Origin: Pratylenchus scribneri
Lineage: Eukaryota; Nematoda; Chromadorea; Rhabditida; Pratylenchidae
Direction of reading: 5' to 3'
Assembly (NCBI GenBank): GCA_030063045.1
Contig: JAQSEB010000072.1
Span: forward strand, 1 to 64,000
DNA length: 64,000 bases
Each line of letters begins with the position of its first letter. Within the stretch, counting starts at the first letter, position 1. Below, one piece after another: positions 11,801 to 26,187 of the stretch. A program made the position numbers and the translations under genes. The notes under the pieces are model-generated. The model searched no databases. It was given only the letters and a program-made list of their open reading frames with translations, and had not been told where the DNA came from.

Positions 11801-13190
11801 ATAATTTTATCTTAGACTATCTATCTTGTTCCGAAATTTTATTTTTAAAAATTTCGAAAAATCAAAATTTTTAAATTTCCTTTTTCAATATGTACATGCT
11901 GTTTCAGCAATTTTTTGCCTGAATTTTTAAAATCTTTCTATTTTCTAATTTATTAAATTTTTATAATATATTCTATCTAATCTATATAATAATTTTATCT
12001 TAGACTATCTATCTTGTTCCGAAATTTTATTTTTAAAAATTTCGAAAAATCAAAATTTTTAAATTTCCTTTTTCAATATGTACATGCTGTTTCAGCAATT
12101 TGTGAACTGAATTTTCAAAATCTTTCTATTTTCTAATTTATTAAATTTTTATAATATATTCTATCTAATCTATATAATAATTTTATCTTAGACTATCTAT
12201 CTTGTTCCGAAATTTTATTTTTAAAAATTTCGAAAAATCAAAATTTTTAAATTTCCTTTTTCAATATGTACATGCTGTTTCAGCAATTTGTGAACTGAAT
12301 TTTCAAAATCTTTCTATTTTCTAATTTATTAAATTTTTATAATATATTCTATCTAATCTATATAATAATTTTATCTTAGACTATCTATCTTGTTCCGAAA
12401 TTTTATTTTTAAAAATTTCGAAAAATCAAAATTTTTAAATTTCCTTTTTCAATATGTACATGCTGTTTCAGCAATTTTTTGCCTGAATTTTTAAAATCTT
12501 TCTATTTTCTAATTTATTAAATTTTTATAATATATTCTATCTAATCTATATAATAATTTTATCTTAGACTATCTATCTTGTTCCGAAATTTTATTTTTAA
12601 AAATTTCGAAAAATCAAAATTTTTAAATTTCCTTTTTCAATATGTACATGCTGTTTCAGCAATTTTTTGCCTGAATTTTTAAAATCTTTCTATTTTCTAA
12701 TTTATTAAATTTTTATAATATATTCTATCTAATCTATATAATAATTTTATCTTAGACTATCTATCTTGTTCCGAAATTTTATTTTTAAAAATTTCGAAAA
12801 ATCAAAATTTTTAAATTTCCTTTTTCAATATGTACATGCTGTTTCAGCAATTTGTGAACTGAATTTTCAAAATCTTTCTATTTTCTAATTTATTAAATTT
12901 TTATAATATATTCTATCTAATCTATATAATAATTTTATCTTAGACTATCTATCTTGTTCCGAAATTTTATTTTTAAAAATTTCGAAAAATCAAAATTTTT
13001 AAATTTCCTTTTTCAATATGTACATGCTGTTTCAGCAATTTTTTGCCTGAATTTTTAAAATCTTTCTATTTTCTAATTTATTAAATTTTTATAATATATT
13101 CTATCTAATCTATATAATAATTTTATCTTAGACTATCTATCTTGTTCCGAAATTTTATTTTTTAAAATTTCGAAAAATCAAAATTTTTAA

Positions 13191-13379
13191 ATTTCCTTTT
13201 TCAATATGTACATACTGTTTCAGCAATTTTTTGGCTGAATTTTCAAAATCTTCCTATTTTCTAATTTACTAAATTTTTTATAGTCAATTCTATCTAATCT
13301 ATATAATAATTTTATATTAGACTTTGAATTTAGTTCCGAAATTTTATTTTTAAAAATTTCGAAAAATCAAAATTTTTAA
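13191..13379. repeat. D monomer 1
   Basis: D monomers are 189-bp mosaics with these linked features: ACATACTG, TTTGGCTGAA, CTTCCTATTTTC, TTACTAAATTTTTTATAG, AGTCAATTCT, TATTAGACTTTGAATTTAG, and an intact CGAAATTTT dyad. The head and middle resemble zone II monomers (50.5-61.1 kb); the GAATTTAG part resembles zone III (61.1-64 kb). In most instances D is followed directly by A' then T'. This is the leftmost D. Confidence 0.85.
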
Positions 13380-15073
13380 ATTTCCTTTTTCAATATGTAC
13401 ATGCTGTTTCAGCAATTTATTGCCTGAATTTTTAAAATCTTTCTATTTTCTAATTTATTAAATTTTTTCTGATCTATTCTATCTAATCTATATAATAATT
13501 TTATCTTAGACTATCTATCTTGTTCCGAAATTTTATTTTTAAAAATTTCGAAAAATCAAAATTTTTAAATTTCCTTTTTCAATATGTACATGCTGTTTCA
13601 GCAATTTTTTGCCTGAATTTTTAAAAACTTTCTATTTTCTAATTTATTAAATTTTTTCTGATCTATTCTATCTAATCTATATAATAATTTTATCTTAGAT
13701 TTTCTATCTTGTTCCGAAATTTTATTTTTAAAAATTTCGAAAAATCAAAATTTTTATATTTCCTTTTTCAATATGTACATGCTGTTTCAGCAATTTATTG
13801 CCTGAATTTTCAAAATCTTCTTATTTTCTAATTTATTAAATTTTTATAATATATTCTATCTAATCTATATAATAATTTTATCTTAGACTATCTATCTTGT
13901 TCCGAAATTTTATTTTTAAAAATTTCGAAAAATCAAAATTTTTATATTTCCTTTTTCAATATGTACATGCTGTTTCAGCAATTTATTGCCTGAATTTTTA
14001 AAATCTTTCTATTTTCTAATTTATTAAATTTTTATAATATATTCTATCTAATCTATATAATAATTTTATCTTAGACTATCTATCTTGTTCCGAAATTTTA
14101 TTTTTAAAAATTTCGAAAAATCAAAATTTTTAAATTTCCTTTTTCAATATGTACATGCTGTTTCAGCAATTTTTTGCCTGAATTTTTAAAATCTTTCTAT
14201 TTTCTAATTTATTAAATTTTTATAATATATTCTATCTAATCTATATAATAATTTTATCTTAGACTATCTATCTTGTTCCGAAATTTTATTTTTAAAAATT
14301 TCGAAAAATCAAAATTTTTAAATTTCCTTTTTCAATATGTACATGCTGTTTCAGCAATTTTTTGCCTGAATTTTTAAAATCTTTCTATTTTCTAATTTAT
14401 TAAATTTTTATAATATATTCTATCTAATCTATATAATAATTTTATCTTAGACTATCTATCTTGTTCCGAAATTTTATTTTTAAAAATTTCGAAAAATCAA
14501 AATTTTTAAATTTCCTTTTTCAATATGTACATGCTGTTTCAGCAATTTGTGAACTGAATTTTAAAAATCTTTCTATTTTCTAATTTATTAAATTTTTATA
14601 ATATATTCTATCTAATCTATATAATAATTTTATCTTAGACTATCTATCTTGTTCCGAAATTTTATTTTTAAAAATTTCGAAAAATCAAAATTTTTAAATT
14701 TCCTTTTTCAATATGTACATGCTGTTTCAGCAATTTTTTGCCTGAATTTTTAAAATCTTTCTATTTTCTAATTTATTAAATTTTTATAATATATTCTATC
14801 TAATCTATATAATAATTTTATCTTAGACTATCTATCTTGTTCCGAAATTTTATTTTTAAAAATTTCGAAAAATCAAAATTTTTAAATTTCCTTTTTCAAT
14901 ATGTACATGCTGTTTCAGCAATTTTTTGCCTGAATTTTTAAAATCTTTCTATTTTCTAATTTATTAAATTTTTATAATATATTCTATCTAATCTATATAA
15001 TAATTTTATCTTAGACTATCTATCTTGTTCCGAAATTTTATTTTTAAAAATTTCGAAAAATCAAAATTTTTAA

Positions 15074-15262
15074 ATTTCCTTTTTCAATATGTACATACTG
15101 TTTCAGCAATTTTTTGGCTGAATTTTCAAAATCTTCCTATTTTCTAATTTACTAAATTTTTTATAGTCAATTCTATCTAATCTATATAATAATTTTATAT
15201 TAGACTTTGAATTTAGTTCCGAAATTTTATTTTTAAAAATTTCGAAAAATCAAAATTTTTAA
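15074..15262. repeat. D monomer 2
   Basis: Same diagnostic combination as the first D; 1883 bp (10 monomers) downstream of it and again followed by A', T'. Confidence 0.85.
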
Positions 15263-16770
15263 ATTTCCTTTTTCAATATGTACATGCTGTTTCAGCAATT
15301 TATTGCCTGAATTTTTAAAATCTTTCTATTTTCTAATTTATTAAATTTTTTCTGATCTATTCTATCTAATCTATATAATAATTTTATCTTAGACTATCTA
15401 TCTTGTTCCGAAATTTTATTTTTAAAAATTTCGAAAAATCAAAATTTTTAAATTTCCTTTTTCAATATGTACATGCTGTTTCAGCAATTTTTTGCCTGAA
15501 TTTTTAAAATCTTTCTATTTTCTAATTTATTAAATTTTTTCTGATCTATTCTATCTAATCTATATAATAATTTTATCTTAGATTTTCTATCTTGTTCCGA
15601 AATTTTATTTTTAAAAATTTCGAAAAATCAAAATTTTTAAATTTCCTTTTTCAATATGTACATGCTGTTTCAGCAATTTTTTGCCTGAATTTTTAGAATC
15701 TTTCTATTTTCTAATTTATTAAATTTTTATAATATATTCTATCTAATCTATATAATAATTTTATCTTAGACTATCTATCTTGTTCCGAAATTTTATTTTT
15801 AAAAATTTCGAAAAATCAAAATTTTTAAATTTCCTTTTTCAATATGTACATGCTGTTTCAGCAATTTTTTGCCTGAATTTTTAGAATCTTTCTATTTTCT
15901 AATTTATTAAATTTTTATAATATATTCTATCTAATCTATATAATAATTTTATCTTAGATTTTCTATCTTGTTCCGAAATTTTATTTTTAAAAATTTCGAA
16001 AAATCAAAATTTTTAAATTTCCTTTTTCAATATGTACATGCTGTTTCAGCAATTTATTGCCTGAATTTTTAAAATCTTTCTATTTTCTAATTTATTAAAT
16101 TTTTTCTGATCTATTCTATCTAATCTATATAATAATTTTATCTTAGACTATCTATCTTGTTCCGAAATTTTATTTTTAAAAATTTCGAAAAATCAAAATT
16201 TTTAAATTTCCTTTTTCAATATGTACATGCTGTTTCAGCAATTTATTGCCTGAATTTTTAAAATCTTTCTATTTTCTAATTTATTAAATTTTTTCTGATC
16301 TATTCTATCTAATCTATATAATAATTTTATCTTAGACTATCTATCTTGTTCCGAAATTTTATTTTTAAAAATTTCGAAAAATCAAAATTTTTAAATTTCC
16401 TTTTTCAATATGTACATGCTGTTTCAGCAATTTGTGAACTGAATTTTCAAAATCTTTCTATTTTCTAATTTATTAAATTTTTATAATATATTCTATCTAA
16501 TCTATATAATAATTTTATCTTAGACTATCTATCTTGTTCCGAAATTTTATTTTTAAAAATTTCGAAAAATCAAAATTTTTAAATTTCCTTTTTCAATATG
16601 TACATGCTGTTTCAGCAATTTTTTGCCTGAATTTTTAAAATCTTTCTATTTTCTAATTTATTAAATTTTTATAATATATTCTATCTAATCTATATAATAA
16701 TTTTATCTTAGACTATCTATCTTGTTCCGAAATTTTATTTTTAAAAATTTCGAAAAATCAAAATTTTTAA

Positions 16771-16959
16771 ATTTCCTTTTTCAATATGTACATACTGTTT
16801 CAGCAATTTTTTGGCTGAATTTTCAAAATCTTCCTATTTTCTAATTTACTAAATTTTTTATAGTCAATTCTATCTAATCTATATAATAATTTTATATTAG
16901 ACTTTGAATTTAGTTCCGAAATTTTATTTTTAAAAATTTCGAAAAATCAAAATTTTTAA
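16771..16959. repeat. D monomer 3
   Basis: Same combination; 1697 bp (9 monomers) after the previous D. No further D occurs until 28820. Confidence 0.85.
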
Positions 16960-17902
16960 ATTTCCTTTTTCAATATGTACATGCTGTTTCAGCAATTTAT
17001 TGCCTGAATTTTTAAAATCTTTCTATTTTCTAATTTATTAAATTTTTTCTGATCTATTCTATCTAATCTATATAATAATTTTATCTTAGACTATCTATCT
17101 TGTTCCGAAATTTTATTTTTAAAAATTTCGAAAAATCAAAATTTTTAAATTTCCTTTTTCAATATGTACATGCTGTTTCAGCAATTTTTTGCCTGAATTT
17201 TTAAAATCTTTCTATTTTCTAATTTATTAAATTTTTTCTGATCTATTCTATCTAATCTATATAATAATTTTATCTTAGATTTTCTATCTTGTTCCGAAAT
17301 TTTATTTTTAAAAATTTCGAAAAATCAAAATTTTTAAATTTCCTTTTTCAATATGTACATGCTGTTTCAGCAATTTTTTGCCTGAATTTTTAGAATCTTT
17401 CTATTTTCTAATTTATTAAATTTTTATAATATATTCTATCTAATCTATATAATAATTTTATCTTAGACTATCTATCTTGTTCCGAAATTTTATTTTTAAA
17501 AATTTCGAAAAATCAAAATTTTTAAATTTCCTTTTTCAATATGTACATGCTGTTTCAGCAATTTTTTGCCTGAATTTTTAGAATCTTTCTATTTTCTAAT
17601 TTATTAAATTTTTATAATATATTCTATCTAATCTATATAATAATTTTATCTTAGATTTTCTATCTTGTTCCGAAATTTTATTTTTAAAAATTTCGAAAAA
17701 TCAAAATTTTTAAATTTCCTTTTTCAATATGTACATGCTGTTTCAGCAATTTATTGCCTGAATTTTTAAAATCTTTCTATTTTCTAATTTATTAAATTTT
17801 TTCTGATCTATTCTATCTAATCTATATAATAATTTTATCTTAGACTATCTATCTTGTTCCGAAATTTTATTTTTAAAAATTTCGAAAAATCAAAATTTTT
17901 AA

Positions 17903-19784
17903 ATTTCCTTTTTCAATATGTACATGCTGTTTCAGCAATTTATTGCCTGAATTTTCAAAATCTTCTTATTTTCTAATTTATTAAATTTTTATAATATATT
18001 CTATCTAATCTATATAATAATTTTATCTTAGACTATCTATCTTGTTCCGAAATTTTCTTTTTAAAATTTCGAAAAATCAAAATTTTTAAATTTCCTTTTT
18101 CAATATGTACATGCTGTTTCAGCAATTTGTGAACTGAATTTTCAAAATCTTTCTATTTTCTAATTTATTAAATTTTTATAATATATTCTATCTAATCTAT
18201 ATAATAATTTTATCTTAGACTATCTATCTTGTTCCGAAATTTTATTTTTAAAAATTTCGAAAAATCAAAATTTTTAAATTTCCTTTTTCAATATGTACAT
18301 ACTGTTTCAGCAATTTTTTGGCTGAATTTTCAAAATCTTTCTATTTTCTAATTTATTAAATTTTTATAATATATTCTATCTAATCTATATAATAATTTTA
18401 TCTTAGACTATCTATCTTGTTCCGAAATTTTATTTTTAAAAATTTCGAAAAATCAAAATTTTTAAATTTCCTTTTTCAATATGTACATGCTGTTTCAGCA
18501 ATTTGTGAACTGAATTTTCAAAATCTTTCTATTTTCTAATTTATTAAATTTTTATAATATATTCTATCTAATCTATATAATAATTTTATCTTAGACTATC
18601 TATCTTGTTCCGAAATTTTATTTTTAAAAATTTCGAAAAATCAAAATTTTTAAATTTCCTTTTTCAATATGTACATGCTGTTTCAGCAATTTTTTGCCTG
18701 AATTTTTAGAATCTTTCTATTTTCTAATTTATTAAATTTTTATAATATATTCTATCTAATCTATATAATAATTTTATCTTAGACTATCTATCTTGTTCCG
18801 AAATTTTATTTTTAAAAATTTCGAAAAATCAAAATTTTTAAATTTCCTTTTTCAATATGTACATGCTGTTTCAGCAATTTATTGCCTGAATTTTTAAAAT
18901 CTTTCTATTTTCTAATTTATTAAATTTTTTCTGATCTATTCTATCTAATCTATATAATAATTTTATCTTAGACTATCTATCTTGTTCCGAAATTTTATTT
19001 TTAAAAATTTCGAAAAATCAAAATTTTTAAATTTCCTTTTTCAATATGTACATGCTGTTTCAGCAATTTTTTGCCTGAATTTTTAAAATCTTTCTATTTT
19101 CTAATTTATTAAATTTTTTCTGATCTATTCTATCTAATCTATATAATAATTTTATCTTAGATTTTCTATCTTGTTCCGAAATTTTATTTTTAAAAATTTC
19201 GAAAAATCAAAATTTTTAAATTTCCTTTTTCAATATGTACATGCTGTTTCAGCAATTTTTTGCCTGAATTTTTAGAATCTTTCTATTTTCTAATTTATTA
19301 AATTTTTATAATATATTCTATCTAATCTATATAATAATTTTATCTTAGACTATCTATCTTGTTCCGAAATTTTATTTTTAAAAATTTCGAAAAATCAAAA
19401 TTTTTAAATTTCCTTTTTCAATATGTACATGCTGTTTCAGCAATTTTTTGCCTGAATTTTTAGAATCTTTCTATTTTCTAATTTATTAAATTTTTATAAT
19501 ATATTCTATCTAATCTATATAATAATTTTATCTTAGATTTTCTATCTTGTTCCGAAATTTTATTTTTAAAAATTTCGAAAAATCAAAATTTTTAAATTTC
19601 CTTTTTCAATATGTACATGCTGTTTCAGCAATTTATTGCCTGAATTTTTAAAATCTTTCTATTTTCTAATTTATTAAATTTTTTCTGATCTATTCTATCT
19701 AATCTATATAATAATTTTATCTTAGACTATCTATCTTGTTCCGAAATTTTATTTTTAAAAATTTCGAAAAATCAAAATTTTTAA
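17903..19784. repeat. 10-monomer higher-order repeat unit 1 (1882 bp)
   Basis: Unit order: A with the altered dyad loop (TTTTCTTTTT at 18053); N; G with ACATACTG and ATAATATATTCT; N; T-aga; A'; T'; T-aga; T-aga; A'. It is the fullest version of a unit that recurs in shortened or lengthened form to about 28.8 kb. Confidence 0.8.
18053..18076. repeat. Altered dyad loop marker (6 occurrences)
   Basis: In one A subtype the loop ATTTTTA between CGAAATTTT and AAAATTTCG is CTTTTT, one base shorter, with both arms intact. It occurs at 18053, 19935, 21440, 24832, 26338 and 28031 and nowhere else seen, so it tags a single ancestral monomer and defines the 8-10-monomer units between about 17.9 and 28.8 kb. 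Confidence 0.85.
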
Positions 19785-21289
19785 ATTTCCTTTTTCAATA
19801 TGTACATGCTGTTTCAGCAATTTATTGCCTGAATTTTCAAAATCTTCTTATTTTCTAATTTATTAAATTTTTATAATATATTCTATCTAATCTATATAAT
19901 AATTTTATCTTAGACTATCTATCTTGTTCCGAAATTTTCTTTTTAAAATTTCGAAAAATCAAAATTTTTAAATTTCCTTTTTCAATATGTACATGCTGTT
20001 TCAGCAATTTGTGAACTGAATTTTCAAAATCTTTCTATTTTCTAATTTATTAAATTTTTATAATATATTCTATCTAATCTATATAATAATTTTATCTTAG
20101 ACTATCTATCTTGTTCCGAAATTTTATTTTTAAAAATTTCGAAAAATCAAAATTTTTAAATTTCCTTTTTCAATATGTACATACTGTTTCAGCAATTTTT
20201 TGGCTGAATTTTCAAAATCTTTCTATTTTCTAATTTATTAAATTTTTATAATATATTCTATCTAATCTATATAATAATTTTATCTTAGACTATCTATCTT
20301 GTTCCGAAATTTTATTTTTAAAAATTTCGAAAAATCAAAATTTTTAAATTTCCTTTTTCAATATGTACATGCTGTTTCAGCAATTTGTGAACTGAATTTT
20401 CAAAATCTTTCTATTTTCTAATTTATTAAATTTTTATAATATATTCTATCTAATCTATATAATAATTTTATCTTAGACTATCTATCTTGTTCCGAAATTT
20501 TATTTTTAAAAATTTCGAAAAATCAAAATTTTTAAATTTCCTTTTTCAATATGTACATGCTGTTTCAGCAATTTTTTGCCTGAATTTTTAAAATCTTTCT
20601 ATTTTCTAATTTATTAAATTTTTTCTGATCTATTCTATCTAATCTATATAATAATTTTATCTTAGATTTTCTATCTTGTTCCGAAATTTTATTTTTAAAA
20701 ATTTCGAAAAATCAAAATTTTTAAATTTCCTTTTTCAATATGTACATGCTGTTTCAGCAATTTTTTGCCTGAATTTTTAGAATCTTTCTATTTTCTAATT
20801 TATTAAATTTTTATAATATATTCTATCTAATCTATATAATAATTTTATCTTAGACTATCTATCTTGTTCCGAAATTTTATTTTTAAAAATTTCGAAAAAT
20901 CAAAATTTTTAAATTTCCTTTTTCAATATGTACATGCTGTTTCAGCAATTTTTTGCCTGAATTTTTAGAATCTTTCTATTTTCTAATTTATTAAATTTTT
21001 ATAATATATTCTATCTAATCTATATAATAATTTTATCTTAGATTTTCTATCTTGTTCCGAAATTTTATTTTTAAAAATTTCGAAAAATCAAAATTTTTAA
21101 ATTTCCTTTTTCAATATGTACATGCTGTTTCAGCAATTTATTGCCTGAATTTTTAAAATCTTTCTATTTTCTAATTTATTAAATTTTTTCTGATCTATTC
21201 TATCTAATCTATATAATAATTTTATCTTAGACTATCTATCTTGTTCCGAAATTTTATTTTTAAAAATTTCGAAAAATCAAAATTTTTAA
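19785..21289. repeat. Higher-order unit 2 (8 monomers, 1505 bp)
   Basis: Same order as unit 1 but lacking the T-aga, A' pair after the second N, so N is followed directly by T'. The altered-loop marker is at 19935. Confidence 0.8.
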
Positions 21290-24200
21290 ATTTCCTTTTT
21301 CAATATGTACATGCTGTTTCAGCAATTTATTGCCTGAATTTTCAAAATCTTCTTATTTTCTAATTTATTAAATTTTTATAATATATTCTATCTAATCTAT
21401 ATAATAATTTTATCTTAGACTATCTATCTTGTTCCGAAATTTTCTTTTTAAAATTTCGAAAAATCAAAATTTTTAAATTTCCTTTTTCAATATGTACATG
21501 CTGTTTCAGCAATTTGTGAACTGAATTTTCAAAATCTTTCTATTTTCTAATTTATTAAATTTTTATAATATATTCTATCTAATCTATATAATAATTTTAT
21601 CTTAGACTATCTATCTTGTTCCGAAATTTTATTTTTAAAAATTTCGAAAAATCAAAATTTTTAAATTTCCTTTTTCAATATGTACATACTGTTTCAGCAA
21701 TTTTTTGGCTGAATTTTCAAAATCTTTCTATTTTCTAATTTATTAAATTTTTATAATATATTCTATCTAATCTATATAATAATTTTATCTTAGACTATCT
21801 ATCTTGTTCCGAAATTTTATTTTTAAAAATTTCGAAAAATCAAAATTTTTAAATTTCCTTTTTCAATATGTACATGCTGTTTCAGCAATTTGTGAACTGA
21901 ATTTTCAAAATCTTTCTATTTTCTAATTTATTAAATTTTTATAATATATTCTATCTAATCTATATAATAATTTTATCTTAGACTATCTATCTTGTTCCGA
22001 AATTTTATTTTTAAAAATTTCGAAAAATCAAAATTTTTAAATTTCCTTTTTCAATATGTACATGCTGTTTCAGCAATTTTTTGCCTGAATTTTTAGAATC
22101 TTTCTATTTTCTAATTTATTAAATTTTTATAATATATTCTATCTAATCTATATAATAATTTTATCTTAGACTATCTATCTTGTTCCGAAATTTTATTTTT
22201 AAAAATTTCGAAAAATCAAAATTTTTAAATTTCCTTTTTCAATATGTACATGCTGTTTCAGCAATTTATTGCCTGAATTTTTAAAATCTTTCTATTTTCT
22301 AATTTATTAAATTTTTTCTGATCTATTCTATCTAATCTATATAATAATTTTATCTTAGACTATCTATCTTGTTCCGAAATTTTATTTTTAAAAATTTCGA
22401 AAAATCAAAATTTTTAAATTTCCTTTTTCAATATGTACATGCTGTTTCAGCAATTTTTTGCCTGAATTTTTAGAATCTTTCTATTTTCTAATTTATTAAA
22501 TTTTTTCTGATCTATTCTATCTAATCTATATAATAATTTTATCTTAGATTTTCTATCTTGTTCCGAAATTTTATTTTTAAAAATTTCGAAAAATCAAAAT
22601 TTTTAAATTTCCTTTTTCAATATGTACATGCTGTTTCAGCAATTTATTGCCTGAATTTTTAAAATCTTTCTATTTTCTAATTTATTAAATTTTTTCTGAT
22701 CTATTCTATCTAATCTATATAATAATTTTATCTTAGACTATCTATCTTGTTCCGAAATTTTATTTTTAAAAATTTCGAAAAATCAAAATTTTTAAATTTC
22801 CTTTTTCAATATGTACATGCTGTTTCAGCAATTTTTTGCCTGAATTTTTAGAATCTTTCTATTTTCTAATTTATTAAATTTTTTCTGATCTATTCTATCT
22901 AATCTATATAATAATTTTATCTTAGATTTTCTATCTTGTTCCGAAATTTTATTTTTAAAAATTTCGAAAAATCAAAATTTTTAAATTTCCTTTTTCAATA
23001 TGTACATGCTGTTTCAGCAATTTATTGCCTGAATTTTTAAAATCTTTCTATTTTCTAATTTATTAAATTTTTTCTGATCTATTCTATCTAATCTATATAA
23101 TAATTTTATCTTAGACTATCTATCTTGTTCCGAAATTTTATTTTTAAAAATTTCGAAAAATCAAAATTTTTAAATTTCCTTTTTCAATATGTACATGCTG
23201 TTTCAGCAATTTTTTGCCTGAATTTTTAAAATCTTTCTATTTTCTAATTTATTAAATTTTTTCTGATCTATTCTATCTAATCTATATAATAATTTTATCT
23301 TAGATTTTCTATCTTGTTCCGAAATTTTATTTTTAAAAATTTCGAAAAATCAAAATTTTTAAATTTCCTTTTTCAATATGTACATGCTGTTTCAGCAATT
23401 TTTTGCCTGAATTTTTAAAATCTTTCTATTTTCTAATTTATTAAATTTTTTCTGATCTATTCTATCTAATCTATATAATAATTTTATCTTAGATTTTCTA
23501 TCTTGTTCCGAAATTTTATTTTTAAAAATTTCGAAAAATCAAAATTTTTAAATTTCCTTTTTCAATATGTACATGCTGTTTCAGCAATTTTTTGCCTGAA
23601 TTTTTAGAATCTTTCTATTTTCTAATTTATTAAATTTTTATAATATATTCTATCTAATCTATATAATAATTTTATCTTAGATTTTCTATCTTGTTCCGAA
23701 ATTTTATTTTTAAAAATTTCGAAAAATCAAAATTTTTAAATTTCCTTTTTCAATATGTACATGCTGTTTCAGCAATTTATTGCCTGAATTTTTAAAATCT
23801 TTCTATTTTCTAATTTATTAAATTTTTTCTGATCTATTCTATCTAATCTATATAATAATTTTATCTTAGACTATCTATCTTGTTCCGAAATTTTATTTTT
23901 AAAAATTTCGAAAAATCAAAATTTTTAAATTTCCTTTTTCAATATGTACATGCTGTTTCAGCAATTTGTGAACTGAATTTTCATAATCTTTCTATTTTCT
24001 AATTTCTTAAATTTTTATAATATATTCTATCTAATCTATATAATAATTTTATCTTAGATTTTCTATCTTGTTCCGAAATTTTATTTTTAAAAATTTCGAA
24101 AAATCAAAATTTTTAAATTTCCTTTTTCAATATGTACATGCTGTTTCAGCAATTTTTTGCCTGAATTTTTAGAATCTTTCTATTTTCTAATTTATTAAAT

Positions 24201-24681
24201 TTTTATAATATATTCTATCTAATCTATATAATAATTTTATCTTAGACTATCTATCTTGTTCCGAAATTTTATTTTTAAAAATTTCGAAAAATCAAAATTT
24301 TTAAATTTCCTTTTTCAATATGTACATGCTGTTTCAGCAATTTTTTGCCTGAATTTTTAGAATCTTTCTATTTTCTAATTTATTAAATTTTTATAATATA
24401 TTCTATCTAATCTATATAATAATTTTATCTTAGATTTTCTATCTTGTTCCGAAATTTTATTTTTAAAAATTTCGAAAAATCAAAATTTTTAAATTTCCTT
24501 TTTCAATATGTACATGCTGTTTCAGCAATTTATTGCCTGAATTTTTAAAATCTTTCTATTTTCTAATTTATTAAATTTTTTCTGATCTATTCTATCTAAT
24601 CTATATAATAATTTTATCTTAGACTATCTATCTTGTTCCGAAATTTTATTTTTAAAAATTTCGAAAAATCAAAATTTTTAA
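21290..24681. repeat. Higher-order unit 3 (18 monomers, 3392 bp)
   Basis: Begins like unit 1 (marker at 21440; A, N, G, N, T-aga, A'). It then contains an extra stretch of alternating T' and A' copies, some T' with TTTAGAATC, and the unusual chimeric N at 23929, before ending T-aga, T-aga, A'. The alternating T'/A' pairs look like a local dimer expansion inside the unit. Confidence 0.75.
23929..24116. repeat. Chimeric N monomer with zone III head
   Basis: This copy has GTGAACTGAATTTTCATAATC and TAATTTCTTAAATTT, which are otherwise confined to 50.7-64 kb. It then continues with ATAATATATTCT and GATTTTCTATCTTG, typical of the left and central array. The switch is in the T-run near 24011-24016. 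It lies at least 26 kb from the nearest other copy with the CATAATC/TTTCTTAAA head. Confidence 0.85.
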
Positions 24682-26187
24682 ATTTCCTTTTTCAATATGT
24701 ACATGCTGTTTCAGCAATTTATTGCCTGAATTTTCAAAATCTTCTTATTTTCTAATTTATTAAATTTTTATAATATATTCTATCTAATCTATATAATAAT
24801 TTTATCTTAGACTATCTATCTTGTTCCGAAATTTTCTTTTTAAAATTTCGAAAAATCAAAATTTTTAAATTTCCTTTTTCAATATGTACATGCTGTTTCA
24901 GCAATTTATTGCCTGAATTTTTAAAATCTTTCTATTTTCTAATTTATTAAATTTTTATAATATATTCTATCTAATCTATATAATAATTTTATATTAGACT
25001 ATCTATCTTGTTCCGAAATTTTATTTTTAAAAATTTCGAAAAATCAAAATTTTTAAATTTCCTTTTTCAATATGTACATGCTGTTTCAGCAATTTTTTGC
25101 CTGAATTTTTAGAATCTTTCTATTTTCTAATTTATTAAATTTTTATAATATATTCTATCTAATCTATATAATAATTTTATCTTAGACTATCTATCTTGTT
25201 CCGAAATTTTATTTTTAAAAATTTCGAAAAATCAAAATTTTTAAATTTCCTTTTTCAATATGTACATGCTGTTTCAGCAATTTATTGCCTGAATTTTTAA
25301 AATCTTTCTATTTTCTAATTTATTAAATTTTTTCTGATCTATTCTATCTAATCTATATAATAATTTTATCTTAGACTATCTATCTTGTTCCGAAATTTTA
25401 TTTTTAAAAATTTCGAAAAATCAAAATTTTTAAATTTCCTTTTTCAATATGTACATGCTGTTTCAGCAATTTTTTGCCTGAATTTTTAAAATCTTTCTAT
25501 TTTCTAATTTATTAAATTTTTTCTGATCTATTCTATCTAATCTATATAATAATTTTATCTTAGATTTTCTATCTTGTTCCGAAATTTTATTTTTAAAAAT
25601 TTCGAAAAATCAAAATTTTTAAATTTCCTTTTTCAATATGTACATGCTGTTTCAGCAATTTTTTGCCTGAATTTTTAGAATCTTTCTATTTTCTAATTTA
25701 TTAAATTTTTATAATATATTCTATCTAATCTATATAATAATTTTATCTTAGACTATCTATCTTGTTCCGAAATTTTATTTTTAAAAATTTCGAAAAATCA
25801 AAATTTTTAAATTTCCTTTTTCAATATGTACATGCTGTTTCAGCAATTTTTTGCCTGAATTTTTAGAATCTTTCTATTTTCTAATTTATTAAATTTTTAT
25901 AATATATTCTATCTAATCTATATAATAATTTTATCTTAGATTTTCTATCTTGTTCCGAAATTTTATTTTTAAAAATTTCGAAAAATCAAAATTTTTAAAT
26001 TTCCTTTTTCAATATGTACATGCTGTTTCAGCAATTTATTGCCTGAATTTTTAAAATCTTTCTATTTTCTAATTTATTAAATTTTTTCTGATCTATTCTA
26101 TCTAATCTATATAATAATTTTATCTTAGACTATCTATCTTGTTCCGAAATTTTATTTTTAAAAATTTCGAAAAATCAAAATTTTTAA
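24682..26187. repeat. Higher-order unit 4 (8 monomers, 1506 bp)
   Basis: Marker at 24832. The N, G, N trio of the other units is replaced by a single A copy that carries TATTAGAC instead of CTTAGAC. The order then resumes T-aga, A', T', T-aga, T-aga, A'. The same TATTAGAC A copy reappears near 29510. Confidence 0.75.

Larger units (their letters stand above)
3965..13190. repeat. N/T domain with CTAATCTATTCT copies
   Basis: Alternating T and N monomers with occasional A, A' and G. The middle block CTAATCTATTCT occurs only here, from about 4.05 to 10.85 kb, usually in neighbouring pairs in which the second member often has seven T in the spacer of the TTCAG dyad (near 7010, 9270 and 10785). 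Tail TTAAATTT is nearly universal. No D monomer and no TTTAGAATC copy is present in this domain. Confidence 0.8.
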
